This document shows, piece after piece, positions 17,897 through 26,801 of a DNA stretch of 64,000 nt. A program made the translations under genes and the position numbers. The notes under the pieces are model-generated. The model was not told the origin of the DNA. It did not search any database and saw only the letters and a list, made by a program, of their open reading frames with translations. The first letter of the stretch is position 1; the number at the start of each line of letters is the position of its first letter. This DNA is from Aquaticitalea lipolytica (lineage in GTDB: Bacteria; Bacteroidota; Bacteroidia; Flavobacteriales; Flavobacteriaceae), in assembly GCF_014641635.1 (NCBI RefSeq), contig NZ_BMIC01000004.1, positions 124,001-188,000 of the forward strand. The letters run 5' to 3'.

Positions 17897-20668
17897 ATGA
17901 CAAGTTTTATACAAGATGTTATAGTAGATTTACAAAAAAAAGAAGTTGACATCTCTCAACTCACCTTTATTCTTCCTAGCAAGAGAGCTGGGATTTTTTT
18001 AACACATATACTTTCTCAAACATCTAAAAAAACACAATTTGCGCCAGATGTTTTTTCAATAGAAGAATTTGTTGAAACACTATCAGATTTAAAATACTGT
18101 TCTAATACTGAATTGCTTTTTGAGTTTTACGAAGTTTATTTAAAAATCACTCCTAAAGAAGAAGTTGAAACTTTCGATAAGTTTTCAAAATGGGCTCAGC
18201 TTTTACTTCAAGACTTTAATGAGATTGATCGTTATCTAATCCCAACGGATAACATTTTTGATTATTTAAAATCAATAAAAGAGATTAATCATTGGTCATT
18301 AGCTGATGAGCAAACCGAATACATCAAAAACTATTTATCATTTTGGAACCGATTAAAGACTTATTATAATCTTTTTAAAGAACAATTAATTTCTAAACAG
18401 AAAGGGTATCAAGGCTTAGTGTACAGAGAGGCTGTAGAAGGCGTTGAGCAATATGTGGCTGCAAATACTAATAAAAGACTTGTCTTTGTTGGGTTTAATG
18501 CGTTAAATAAAGCTGAAGAAACAATAATACAAGAATTATTACAGCAAGGGCTTGCAGAGATATATTGGGATGTTGATGAGTATTTTATAAAAAACCCAAT
18601 ACATGATGCAGGCTTATTTATACGACTACATAAAGCTAATTGGCCATATTTTCAAAAGCACCAATTTAATTGGTTAACAAAAAATTATGCTAGTGAAAAA
18701 CGAATAGAAGTTATTGGGACTCCAAAAAATATTGGGCAAGTAAAATACATTGGAGAGTTGCTAGATAAAATTTCAAAAGAGAAAAAAAACATTCAAAATA
18801 CAGCAGTGGTTTTAGGTGATGAAAACTTATTAATACCACTTCTAAACTCTATTCCTAAAGGTATAGACAATATAAACATTACAATGGGATTCCCATTAAG
18901 GTCAATACCATTAGCTTCATTATTTGAAGAGTTGTTTAAAATCCATAAAACCTCAACATCGCAATTTTATTATAAAGATGTTACATCAATTCTGTCTCAT
19001 CAATTTATATATTCTTTATTTGATGCAAAAACCAAGAATTTTGCTGCTATAATTAATAATTATATTCAATCAAATAACATTGTTTACATAACAGTTGAGA
19101 TGCTTAAGTTTTTAGCAGAAGAAAAAGATAATGTTATTGATTTGCTATTTACATCATGGAATAATACAGCTTCAAATGCTTTAGAGAGTTGCTCTAAACT
19201 CATTTTATTAATAAAAGAGAACTTATCGTTAGAAAAAAGCAAAAACTTATTAGCGTTAGAGTATTTATACCGTTTTAATGAAGTGTTTAATGAATTGCAT
19301 TTGCTTAATTTGGAGTACAAGCACATAAATAACATTAATGCTCTTTTTGGTCTATACAAAGAGCTTATAAAAAGTGAAGCTTTAGATTTTAAAGGAGAAC
19401 CTTTGCAAGGGCTTCAAATTATGGGAATGTTAGAGTCTCGTGTTCTCGATTTTGAAACTGTAATAATCTCTTCTGTCAACGAAGGCATTCTTCCTGCGGG
19501 CAAAAGCAATAATTCATTTATCCCATTTGATGTTAAATTAGAAAACGGATTACCAACCTATAAGGAAAAAGATGCTGTATATACATATCACTTTTACAGA
19601 TTGCTCCAACGTGCTAAAAACATATATATACTATATAATACTGAGCCAGATGTGTTAAATGGTGGCGAAAAAAGTAGGTTTATAACACAATTGAATATAG
19701 AAAAGCTACATAATATTAAAAATTATGTTGTAGCACCAAAAGTGCCTTCTGCACAACAGAAGCTTAAAACTATTAAAAAAACTTCAGCTGTTTTAAATAA
19801 AATTAAAATACTAGCAAAAGATGGTTTTTCTCCTTCGTCTTTAACTAATTATATAAGAAATCCGATTGATTTTTATTATGACAAAATATTGGGCGTTAAA
19901 GACTATGAAGATGTTGAAGAAACTGTAGCAGCTAATACATTAGGAAATGTAATTCATCAAACTCTTGAAGACTTTTATAAACCTTTAAAAGGAGAGTTTT
20001 TAACTAAAAATCATTTGCAAGATATGAAACTAGCAATTGATAAAACTGTAACATTTCATTTTAAATCACACTACAAAGAAGGAGATATAACCAAAGGTAA
20101 AAACCTTATAGTTTTTGAAATAGCCAAGCGCTATATTCATAATTTTTTGAGCAAAGAATTAGAAACATTAAATGCTGGAAACGAAATTAAAATTATAGAC
20201 CTTGAAAGAAAATCTAAAGTAGAAATCAATATTCCTGAATTAGATTTTCCTATTTACTTAAAGGGAACTGTTGATAGAATTGATGAGTTTAATGGTATTA
20301 CCAGAATTATAGATTATAAAACTGGAAAGGTTGAGCAAAAGCATATAGAAATTATAGATTGGGAAGAGCTAAATACTGATTATGACAAATACAGTAAGAG
20401 CTTTCAAGTACTAGCTTATGCGTATATGCTAAATGAAGAGCATTTAATCTCTGGTGATATTGAAGGCGGAATTATATCATTTAAAAACCTTCAAGGTGAT
20501 TATTTTTTAAAATTTACAGAAAAAGATAGAGCAGGCAAAGGTGCAGCAAAAAACCAAATTATATCTAAAGACACTTTAGAAAACTATTCTGTACAACTTA
20601 AAAAGTTGATTTTAGAAATATGTGATTCAGATATTGATTTTGTTGAGAAAGAAATCAAAACACATTAA
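17897..20668 (+). CDS. addB: PD-(D/E)XK nuclease, AddB-like subunit
   Basis: The 923-residue protein has the AddB/RexB layout. A helicase-like N-terminus (LTFILPSKRAGIFLTHIL) lacks a recognisable Walker A GxGKT. The C-terminal nuclease has SPSSLTNYIRNPIDFYYDKILG, TLGNVIHQTLEDFY, LKGTVDRIDEF and RIIDYKTGKV with D806-Y-K808, so it looks catalytically intact. The cysteine cluster that holds an iron-sulfur centre in Firmicutes AddB is absent; only one Cys lies near the C-terminus. It should pair with the AddA-like protein to process DNA ends for recombination. The nearness of the ompA terminator implies its own start of transcription or read-through. Confidence 0.85.
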   Translation: MTSFIQDVIVDLQKKEVDISQLTFILPSKRAGIFLTHILSQTSKKTQFAPDVFSIEEFVETLSDLKYCSNTELLFEFYEVYLKITPKEEVETFDKFSKWAQLLLQDFNEIDRYLIPTDNIFDYLKSIKEINHWSLADEQTEYIKNYLSFWNRLKTYYNLFKEQLISKQKGYQGLVYREAVEGVEQYVAANTNKRLVFVGFNALNKAEETIIQELLQQGLAEIYWDVDEYFIKNPIHDAGLFIRLHKANWPYFQKHQFNWLTKNYASEKRIEVIGTPKNIGQVKYIGELLDKISKEKKNIQNTAVVLGDENLLIPLLNSIPKGIDNINITMGFPLRSIPLASLFEELFKIHKTSTSQFYYKDVTSILSHQFIYSLFDAKTKNFAAIINNYIQSNNIVYITVEMLKFLAEEKDNVIDLLFTSWNNTASNALESCSKLILLIKENLSLEKSKNLLALEYLYRFNEVFNELHLLNLEYKHINNINALFGLYKELIKSEALDFKGEPLQGLQIMGMLESRVLDFETVIISSVNEGILPAGKSNNSFIPFDVKLENGLPTYKEKDAVYTYHFYRLLQRAKNIYILYNTEPDVLNGGEKSRFITQLNIEKLHNIKNYVVAPKVPSAQQKLKTIKKTSAVLNKIKILAKDGFSPSSLTNYIRNPIDFYYDKILGVKDYEDVEETVAANTLGNVIHQTLEDFYKPLKGEFLTKNHLQDMKLAIDKTVTFHFKSHYKEGDITKGKNLIVFEIAKRYIHNFLSKELETLNAGNEIKIIDLERKSKVEINIPELDFPIYLKGTVDRIDEFNGITRIIDYKTGKVEQKHIEIIDWEELNTDYDKYSKSFQVLAYAYMLNEEHLISGDIEGGIISFKNLQGDYFLKFTEKDRAGKGAAKNQIISKDTLENYSVQLKKLILEICDSDIDFVEKEIKTH

Positions 20669-20674
20669 ATAAAG

Positions 20675-20748
20675 TGGAGCATAAGGGAGTCGAACCCTTG
20701 ACCTCTTGGCTGCCAGCCAAACGCTCTAGCCAACTGAGCTAATGCCCC
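20675..20748 (-). tRNA. tRNA-Ala (anticodon GGC)
   Basis: The 74-nt minus-strand sequence folds as a cloverleaf. The 7-bp acceptor is GGGGCAT/ATGCTCC with one G-U pair; the D stem is GCTC/GAGC; the anticodon stem is TTTGG/CCAAG with loop CTGGCAG; the T arm is AAGGG-TTCGACT-CCCTT; the discriminator is A. The anticodon is GGC, reading GCC and GCU alanine codons. CCA is not encoded. Its 3' end faces the addB stop 6 bases away. Confidence 0.93.
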
Positions 20749-20753
20749 AAAGT

Positions 20754-21551
20754 TTACTTTAGACCACTTAATACCAACACAGGAAGTGTTGAGCTGTGAA
20801 AATCCTTTTTTAGGATAGTATTGTTTTCCCATAGCTTTGTAAAAAAGCCTCTTTTTCTGCGTACAACACATAACAAATCTGGATGCGCTTCTTTATAATT
20901 CTCTAAAACACCTTGAAAAGTAGTAGCATTTTCACTGTAAAGAGTATTTGTGATTAAAGACGCTAACTCTTCATTAACATCAAAATCGCCTTCATTATGA
21001 AAAGGTGTTTTTACTAAAAGTAAATTAACAATAGACTTAAATTGATTTTTAATATCAATTAATGGATTTAACACATTCTCTCTTTTTATAACTGCTGATT
21101 TTAAAGCTATTAAAATTGAAACCATCGGCTTAAACTTATAGCCTTCAGGTACTATTAATGCTGGAATGTTTGTTTGTTTTATAATTTTACCTGATGTTTT
21201 TCCTAAATAAACCTCTTCTCTAATTGAATTGGTTCTTGGCTCTAGCAAAATTAAATCAATATCAGCCGTTTTGCATACAAGCTCTAAAGTATCTATAAGT
21301 TTCCCTTTAAATGTTTTTACAATAACCTCAACTCCCTTTGTATCAACCTTGCTAACATGAGACTTTAAAAATTCTAAACTTTCTCGCTCTAAAATATGAT
21401 CTACTTTTATCATTGTCCCAGCTTTAGTATACACATTAAATACTTGTACTACATAGAGTCTTGCGCCAAATGTTTTTGCAAAATCAACTGCATATTGTAA
21501 ATGACTAACTGCATTTTTTGATGACCCAACAGGAACTAAAATATTCTTCAT
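20754..21551 (-). CDS. Universal stress protein (UspA family)
   Basis: The 265-residue protein starts MKNILVPVGSSKNAVSHLQYAVDFAKTFGARLYVVQVF, the first UspA alpha/beta unit, and continues with a second, more diverged unit. That makes it a tandem Usp protein as is usual in Bacteroidota. The GxxG-9-GS nucleotide-binding motif is not clear, so ATP binding is uncertain. ATG 21551 is preferred over a TTG two codons upstream. A minus-strand TACTTTTG (21590-21597) is a likely -7 box. The stop is 5 bases from the tRNA-Ala 5' end. Confidence 0.85.
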   Translation of the reverse strand: MKNILVPVGSSKNAVSHLQYAVDFAKTFGARLYVVQVFNVYTKAGTMIKVDHILERESLEFLKSHVSKVDTKGVEVIVKTFKGKLIDTLELVCKTADIDLILLEPRTNSIREEVYLGKTSGKIIKQTNIPALIVPEGYKFKPMVSILIALKSAVIKRENVLNPLIDIKNQFKSIVNLLLVKTPFHNEGDFDVNEELASLITNTLYSENATTFQGVLENYKEAHPDLLCVVRRKRGFFTKLWENNTILKKDFHSSTLPVLVLSGLK

Positions 21552-21589
21552 AATCAATAATTTAAAACTAAATTTACAATGAATTTATA

Positions 21590-21597
21590 CAAAAGTA
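21590..21597 (-). promoter_or_regulatory. -7 promoter box for universal stress protein
   Basis: The minus strand reads TACTTTTG, an exact TAnnTTTG match and the same octamer as in the ompA promoter, 38 bases upstream of the ATG. It lies just before the divergent GNAT start. Confidence 0.4.
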
Positions 21598-21607
21598 AAC
21601 ATTAATA

Positions 21608-22108
21608 ATGATTCGTAAAGCCACTTATTCAGATATTGATTCGATTTTGAAAATTACCAAACTATGTGCAAAACAAATGATTAGCAATGGTATATTTCAG
21701 TGGAACGAATATTACCCTAATAAAAACGCGTTTAAAAATGATGTTGATAGAAACGAATTATTTGTTTTAGAAATTGATAACACAGTTATTGGGAGTATTG
21801 TTATTTCTACATTCATGGATGATGAATATGCTCCTATTAAATGGCTAACACCTAATAAAAACAATACTTATATCCATCGTTTAGCAATTAACCCAAACTA
21901 TCAAGGTAAGGGTTATGCACAACAGTTAATGGATTATGCAGAAAAATGGACAAAAGAAAATAATTTTAGCTCAGTTAGATTAGATACTTTCTCCCAAAAC
22001 CCTCGAAACCAAAAATTTTACGAACTTCGTGGTTATAAAAGATTGGGAAATATTTATTTCCCAAAACAAAGCGAACATCCTTTTTACTGTTACGAACTAG
22101 TAGTTTGA
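21608..22108 (+). CDS. GNAT-family N-acetyltransferase
   Basis: The 166-residue protein has the GNAT fold: IRKATYSDIDSILKITKLC at the N-terminus, HRLAINPNYQGKGYAQQLMDYA with the acetyl-CoA pyrophosphate loop Q-x-x-G-x-A type (QGKGYA), and VRLDTFSQNPRNQKFYELRGY in the C-terminal half. The acceptor substrate is unknown. Its stop overlaps the TTG start of the MATE gene by 3 bases, so the two are probably translationally coupled. Confidence 0.88.
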   Translation: MIRKATYSDIDSILKITKLCAKQMISNGIFQWNEYYPNKNAFKNDVDRNELFVLEIDNTVIGSIVISTFMDDEYAPIKWLTPNKNNTYIHRLAINPNYQGKGYAQQLMDYAEKWTKENNFSSVRLDTFSQNPRNQKFYELRGYKRLGNIYFPKQSEHPFYCYELVV

Positions 22109-23439
22109 AAACAAGCATAAGTCTAAAACATATAAACAAACTAGCAATTCCTGCATTAATCTCAGGAGTATCAGAACCTATTCTCTCTATTACAGATACA
22201 GCCATTGTTGGTAATATGAATTTAAACGCAACTGAATCATTAGCCGCTGTTGGTATTGTTGGTGCTTTTATTTCAATGTTAATTTGGGTGTTAGGTCAAA
22301 CACGAAGCGCTATTTCTTCTATTGTCTCACAACATTTAGGTGCTAATCAACTTGATAAAGTTAGAAACCTACCAGCCCAAGCTATTTTCATTATCACATC
22401 TATAAGTATATTAATCATTATTACTACCTACCCTTTTGCACATAGTATTTTTAAACTTTATAACGCTTCTGGTTTAATTTTAGATTATAGTGTAGAGTAT
22501 TACAGAATTAGAGTGTTTGGTTTCCCTTTTACGCTATTCACAATTGCTGTTTTTGGAGCATTTAGAGGTTTACAAAATACGTACGACCCAATGATAATTG
22601 CTATAATTGGAGCTGTTACAAATATAATTTTAGACGTAATTTTAGTTTATGGTATTGAAGGCGTCTTGAGTCCAATGCACATAAAAGGAGCTGCTTATGC
22701 TAGTGTTGCTGCTCAATTATTAATGGCTATCTGTTCTGCATATTACTTGCTTAAAAAAACCTCAATCCCTTTAAAGTTAACATTTCCATTTAATAGTCAA
22801 ATAAAGAATTTTATATTGATGATTCTTAACCTATTTGTTCGAACATTAGCACTAAATGTTACCTTATATTTTGCGACAAGTTTTGCTACAGATTATGGTA
22901 AAAACTATATTGCAGCTTATACTATTACTATTAATTTATGGTTTTTGGGTGCTTTTATTATTGATGGTTATTCAAGTGCTGGAAATATTTTGTCTGGCAA
23001 ATTATTTGGTGCTAAAGATTACAATTCACTTATAAAATTAAGTAACAAGCTTATTATATACGGAATTGCAATTGGTTTTATTCTAGCAATTATTGGAGGT
23101 GTTTTATATTATCCTATTGGGACATTATTTACCAAAGACCCAGAAGTGTTAGCCGAATTTTATAATGTGTTTTGGCTAATTTTAGCAATGCAGCCTATTT
23201 GTGCAATAGCTTTTATTTTTGATGGTATGTTTAAAGGTCTTGGTAAAATGAAAACACTACGCAACGTATTGTTGTTTTCAACTTTTATAGTTTTTGTGCC
23301 TATTTTGTTTTGGCTAGATAGTTTTGAGTACAAATTATACGCCATTTTTATAGCTTTAACCTTTTGGATGATTGCCAGAGGGTTACCATTAATTATAAAA
23401 TTTAGAAAACTTTTTTTGCCACTATCACAAAACAATTAA
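22105..23439 (+). CDS. MATE-family efflux transporter
   Basis: The 444-residue membrane protein has about 12 hydrophobic segments and MATE signatures: LAIPALISGVSEPILSITDTAIVGN in helix 1, and a second half-repeat beginning near FVRTLALNVTLYFATSFAT. Members expel drugs or metabolites in exchange for Na+ or H+; the substrate is unknown. The start is TTG at 22105: no ATG lies in frame before the conserved first helix, and the codon overlaps the GNAT stop (TTGA). The family call is secure; the start is by exclusion. Confidence 0.9.
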   Translation: MKTSISLKHINKLAIPALISGVSEPILSITDTAIVGNMNLNATESLAAVGIVGAFISMLIWVLGQTRSAISSIVSQHLGANQLDKVRNLPAQAIFIITSISILIIITTYPFAHSIFKLYNASGLILDYSVEYYRIRVFGFPFTLFTIAVFGAFRGLQNTYDPMIIAIIGAVTNIILDVILVYGIEGVLSPMHIKGAAYASVAAQLLMAICSAYYLLKKTSIPLKLTFPFNSQIKNFILMILNLFVRTLALNVTLYFATSFATDYGKNYIAAYTITINLWFLGAFIIDGYSSAGNILSGKLFGAKDYNSLIKLSNKLIIYGIAIGFILAIIGGVLYYPIGTLFTKDPEVLAEFYNVFWLILAMQPICAIAFIFDGMFKGLGKMKTLRNVLLFSTFIVFVPILFWLDSFEYKLYAIFIALTFWMIARGLPLIIKFRKLFLPLSQNN

Positions 23440-23472
23440 CTTTGGTGCAATATCATTTAAATAAAAACTAAT

Positions 23473-23571
23473 ATGGAATTTTTAAACTTTTTGGGTGGAA
23501 ACGGATTATTTCTAATTTTAGGAATCGTGCTTATTGTGATTTACTTTTATAATAAAAAGAAGAAACGTTAA
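23473..23571 (+). CDS. Small single-pass membrane protein (32 residues)
   Basis: The short frame begins ATG 23473 and encodes MEFLNFLGGNGLF, then a hydrophobic helix (about 12-26, LFLILGIVLIVIYFY), then a basic tail NKKKKR. The layout fits a small membrane peptide with its C-terminus in the cytoplasm by the positive-inside rule. It lies 33 bases after the MATE stop, and its stop abuts the convergent oxygenase stop. I do not recognise a family. A clean amphipathic-hydrophobic-basic pattern in an otherwise empty gap is the support. Confidence 0.55.
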   Translation: MEFLNFLGGNGLFLILGIVLIVIYFYNKKKKR

Positions 23572-24213
23572 TCATCGTGTTTTTAACCAACCTGTAATAC
23601 TCATTCTTTCTGTATTAACAGGTTTTACTTCGTGTTCAATTATTTGGCTTTCAAAAATAACCACACGTCCTGGAAATGGATAAATAACCTTTTCTTTTTC
23701 TTCTCCATTTTCATTTAAATATAATACCAATTCACCACCATTTTCTGGCAACCAACCATCTTCATTTAAGTAACACACAAACGATAATTTTCGTCTATCA
23801 TCATTTTGAAACGTATCAATATGGCGTTTGTAAAAAGTTCCTGTTGGATATAAAGCATAATGAAATTCTTTATGTAAAATACCCAGAAAACATGTTTTAT
23901 TTAAATAACCAACAAGGTTATTAATTTTACTAAAAAACAAATCTTCAGCTAAATTTGCTTGTAATTCATCTATCCATAAAATAACATCTCCTCTAATAGA
24001 TTTTGCTATTACTTCATTAGTTCTATTGCCAATTGCTGCCTTCTTAAAAGCATCTTCTTCATGTTTATCGAGTAATGATTGCCTTAAAACCATAACTTCG
24101 TTTTCAGTAAAAAAACCTTCAACTATACTATACTGTTGAGATATAATATCTTCAATAATCTTTTCGTATAGAGGGTTTTCAACAAAGGTAATGTCTTCAA
24201 AAAGCTGATTCAT
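23572..24213 (-). CDS. 2OG-Fe(II) oxygenase family protein
   Basis: From ATG 24213 the protein is 213 residues. The iron triad is H131-x-D133 (FYKRHIDTF) and H194 (IIEHEVKPV), with R203 (TERMSITGW) placed to bind 2-oxoglutarate. FVCYLNEDGWLPENGGELVLY is typical of the prolyl 4-hydroxylase-like group (SM-20/PHD family). It may hydroxylate a protein target, which is inference. The upstream ATG at 24258 would add an aromatic 15-residue leader unlike the family, so the inner start is preferred. Confidence 0.85.
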   Translation of the reverse strand: MNQLFEDITFVENPLYEKIIEDIISQQYSIVEGFFTENEVMVLRQSLLDKHEEDAFKKAAIGNRTNEVIAKSIRGDVILWIDELQANLAEDLFFSKINNLVGYLNKTCFLGILHKEFHYALYPTGTFYKRHIDTFQNDDRRKLSFVCYLNEDGWLPENGGELVLYLNENGEEKEKVIYPFPGRVVIFESQIIEHEVKPVNTERMSITGWLKTR

Positions 24214-24287
24214 AGTTTCATGTCTTATAAAAAGCGCGTAAAAGTAATCTAAAAACAAATTGCTTTTACAAAACGATTATCTTTGTA

Positions 24288-24295
24288 GTGAAAAC
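24288..24295 (+). promoter_or_regulatory. -7 promoter box for queD-lpxH
   Basis: TATCTTTG matches TAnnTTTG exactly, 9 bases before the queD ATG at 24305, implying a very short leader. A TTG 25 bases upstream is too far for a normal -33 element. Confidence 0.4.
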
Positions 24296-24304
24296 AAAAA
24301 CACA

Positions 24305-24754
24305 ATGAGTAATATTAGAATTACAAAACAATTTTCTTTCGAAACAGGACATGCGCTTTATGGTTACGACGGAAAATGTAAAAATGTGCATGGACACAGC
24401 TATAAACTATCAGTAACAGTTATCGGAAAACCAATAGATAACACCTCAAATGTTAAACATGGAATGGTTATAGATTTTAGTGATCTAAAAAAAATTGTGA
24501 AAAACGAAATTGTAGATGTGTTCGACCATGCAACAGTTTTTAATAAAAACACTCCACATGTTGAGTTAGCAAAAGAGTTAGAAGACAGAGGTCATAATGT
24601 GCTTTTGGTAGATTATCAGCCAACTAGCGAAATGATGGTTATTGATTTTGCTGAAAAAATCAAGAAACATTTACCTCAACATATTACATTACACTCTTTA
24701 AAACTACAAGAAACCGAAACAAGTTTTGCTGAATGGTACTCAACAGATAATTAG
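24305..24754 (+). CDS. queD: 6-carboxy-5,6,7,8-tetrahydropterin synthase
   Basis: The 149-residue enzyme of the PTPS/QueD family acts early in queuosine synthesis, turning dihydroneopterin triphosphate into carboxytetrahydropterin. Zinc ligands are H16 (FETGHAL), H29 and H31 (VHGHSY), with catalytic C25 (GKCKNVHGHS). DHATVF and the C-terminal QETETSFAEW are also family features. ATG 24305 is chosen since MSNIRITKQFSFETGHAL is the usual beginning. It precedes lpxH by 26 bases. Confidence 0.9.
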   Translation: MSNIRITKQFSFETGHALYGYDGKCKNVHGHSYKLSVTVIGKPIDNTSNVKHGMVIDFSDLKKIVKNEIVDVFDHATVFNKNTPHVELAKELEDRGHNVLLVDYQPTSEMMVIDFAEKIKKHLPQHITLHSLKLQETETSFAEWYSTDN

Positions 24755-24780
24755 ATAGAAACATTTTCTATATTTACAAT

Positions 24781-25536
24781 ATGCAAATTCCAAAAGGAAA
24801 AAAAATATACTTCTCATCAGATAACCACCTTGGTGCTCCAACACTAGAAGCTTCGCTTCCGCGTGAAAAGAAATTTGTAGCCTGGCTTGATGAAGTAAAG
24901 CAAGATGCTGCAGCTATTTTTTTGCTTGGTGATTTGTTTGATTTTTGGATGGAATACAGAAAAGTGGTTCCTAAAGGGTTTACCAGAACTTTAGGTAAAC
25001 TTGCCGAAATATCAGACTCAGGAATACCAATTTACTATTTTGTAGGTAATCACGATTTATGGATGAATGGCTATTTTGAAGAAGAACTTAATATTCCTGT
25101 TTACCATAAACCAAAAGAATTTACCTTTAATAATAAAAGCTTTTTTATAGGTCATGGAGATGGTTTAGGGCCAAATGACAAAGGTTATAAACGCATGAAA
25201 AAAGTGTTTACAAATCCTGTTTGTGTTTGGCTGTTTAGACGCTTAATTCATCCAGATTTTGGAATGCGTTTAGGGCATTATCTTTCTGTAAAAAACAAAC
25301 TTATTTCTGGTGATGAAGATGCAAAGTTTCTTGGTGAAGATAATGAGTGGCTTGTACAATACTGCAAGAGAAAATTAGAAGATAAACACAGAGATTATTT
25401 TGTGTTTGGTCACAGACATTTACCTATGGAAATTAATCTAAATGAGACTTCAAAATACATCAATCTAGGCGATTGGATTTCTTATTACACTTATGGTGTT
25501 TTTGATGGAGAAAATTTTGAGTTGAAAAAGTATTAA
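24781..25536 (+). CDS. lpxH: UDP-2,3-diacylglucosamine diphosphatase
   Basis: This 251-residue calcineurin-type phosphoesterase removes UMP from UDP-diacylglucosamine to give lipid X in lipid A synthesis, at the inner face of the inner membrane. Metal-binding blocks are visible: SDNHLG, LLGDLFDFW, VGNHDLW, FIGHGDGLG and FGHRHLP. The length is near the usual 240. The motif SDNHLG has Asn where many members have Leu or Thr. Its stop overlaps the convergent MFS stop by 4 bases. Confidence 0.9.
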   Translation: MQIPKGKKIYFSSDNHLGAPTLEASLPREKKFVAWLDEVKQDAAAIFLLGDLFDFWMEYRKVVPKGFTRTLGKLAEISDSGIPIYYFVGNHDLWMNGYFEEELNIPVYHKPKEFTFNNKSFFIGHGDGLGPNDKGYKRMKKVFTNPVCVWLFRRLIHPDFGMRLGHYLSVKNKLISGDEDAKFLGEDNEWLVQYCKRKLEDKHRDYFVFGHRHLPMEINLNETSKYINLGDWISYYTYGVFDGENFELKKY

Positions 25537-26801
25537 TCCTCTTTTTCATGGTCTTCTAACTCCTTCTGCAAGTCTAATTTTCTAAAAGAAGGCAATGCTA
25601 TTCCTGTTGTAACCACTGTAATTAATGTCATTGTTCCTCCAAAAACAACTGCTGTTACTGTTCCCATTAGTTTGGCTGTTAGTCCACTTTCAAAAGCGCC
25701 TAACTCATTTGAAGACCCAACAAAAATAGAATTCACTGAAGCAACACGACCTCGCATATGGTCTGGTGTTTTAAGTTGTAAAATGGTTTGACGAATAACC
25801 ATCGATACGCCATCTGTAACTCCACTAAAGAATAAGGCAACAACAGAAACCCAAAATATTGATGATAATCCAAATACGATAATACAAATTCCAAACCCAA
25901 AAATGGCTGCTAATAATTTCATACCAGCATTTTTACTAACTGGAATATAAGCAGTAATCCACATTGTAATAAATGCGCCAACAGCTGGAGCGGCTCTTAA
26001 TATTCCAAAACCTTCAGAGCCTACTTTTAAAATGTCTTGTGCAAATATTGGCAATAAAGCCACTGCGCCTCCAAATAGAACAGCAATCATATCTAAAGTA
26101 ATCGCTCCGAAAATCGCTTTTGTATTATAAACAAATTTTACACCTTCCTTTAAACTAGACCAGATTGGCTCTCCTATTTTTGGGTTAAGAATTGGTTTTT
26201 TAGAAATTCTGAATAAATTCAACAAAGCAATTATTGTAAAACCAACAACTAGGCACATCGACCAATGTACACCTATCCATGCAATAGATAATCCTGCAAC
26301 TGCTGGACCAACAACCGAAGCTACTTGCCATGTAGAACTACTCCAAGTTGCGGCATTTGGGTATAGTTTTTTGGGTACAATTAAAGCAATTAATGAAAAC
26401 ACTGTTGGTCCAATAAAAGCTCTAACTAATCCGCCACAAAACACTAGAAAATAAATACTGTACAAAATGGCATTTGTAGACCAATCTCCTACAATTTTTG
26501 GCCACGTTAATAAAAACAATCCAAAACTAATGACAGAAAACCCTAGAATGCATTTAATGAGTAAACCTCGCTTTTCATTTTGATCTACAATATGTCCTGC
26601 AAAAAGGGCAATACCTACAGCTGGAATAATTTCCATTAGACCAATAAGGCCAAGTGACCAAGGGTCTTTGGTTATGGAGTAAACTTCCCACTCTATAATA
26701 ACAAACTGCATAGACCATGCAAATACTAATGCAAATCTAACCAGTAAAAAAATATTGAACTCCTTAATTCGTAAGGCTGCGTAAGGATCTTTTTTTGCCA
26801 T
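25533..26801 (-). CDS. MFS transporter (EntS-like exporter)
   Basis: The 422-residue protein has about 12 transmembrane segments. The loop after helix 2 reads AGHIVDQNEKRGLL, a version of the MFS G-x(3)-D-R/K-x-G-R motif, and DHMRGRVASVNSIFVGSSNELGAFESG resembles the MFS_3 (enterobactin exporter-like) group. The substrate is unknown. The start codon directly abuts the recJ stop, with no spacer, so translation is probably coupled to recJ. Confidence 0.85.
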   Translation of the reverse strand: MAKKDPYAALRIKEFNIFLLVRFALVFAWSMQFVIIEWEVYSITKDPWSLGLIGLMEIIPAVGIALFAGHIVDQNEKRGLLIKCILGFSVISFGLFLLTWPKIVGDWSTNAILYSIYFLVFCGGLVRAFIGPTVFSLIALIVPKKLYPNAATWSSSTWQVASVVGPAVAGLSIAWIGVHWSMCLVVGFTIIALLNLFRISKKPILNPKIGEPIWSSLKEGVKFVYNTKAIFGAITLDMIAVLFGGAVALLPIFAQDILKVGSEGFGILRAAPAVGAFITMWITAYIPVSKNAGMKLLAAIFGFGICIIVFGLSSIFWVSVVALFFSGVTDGVSMVIRQTILQLKTPDHMRGRVASVNSIFVGSSNELGAFESGLTAKLMGTVTAVVFGGTMTLITVVTTGIALPSFRKLDLQKELEDHEKED

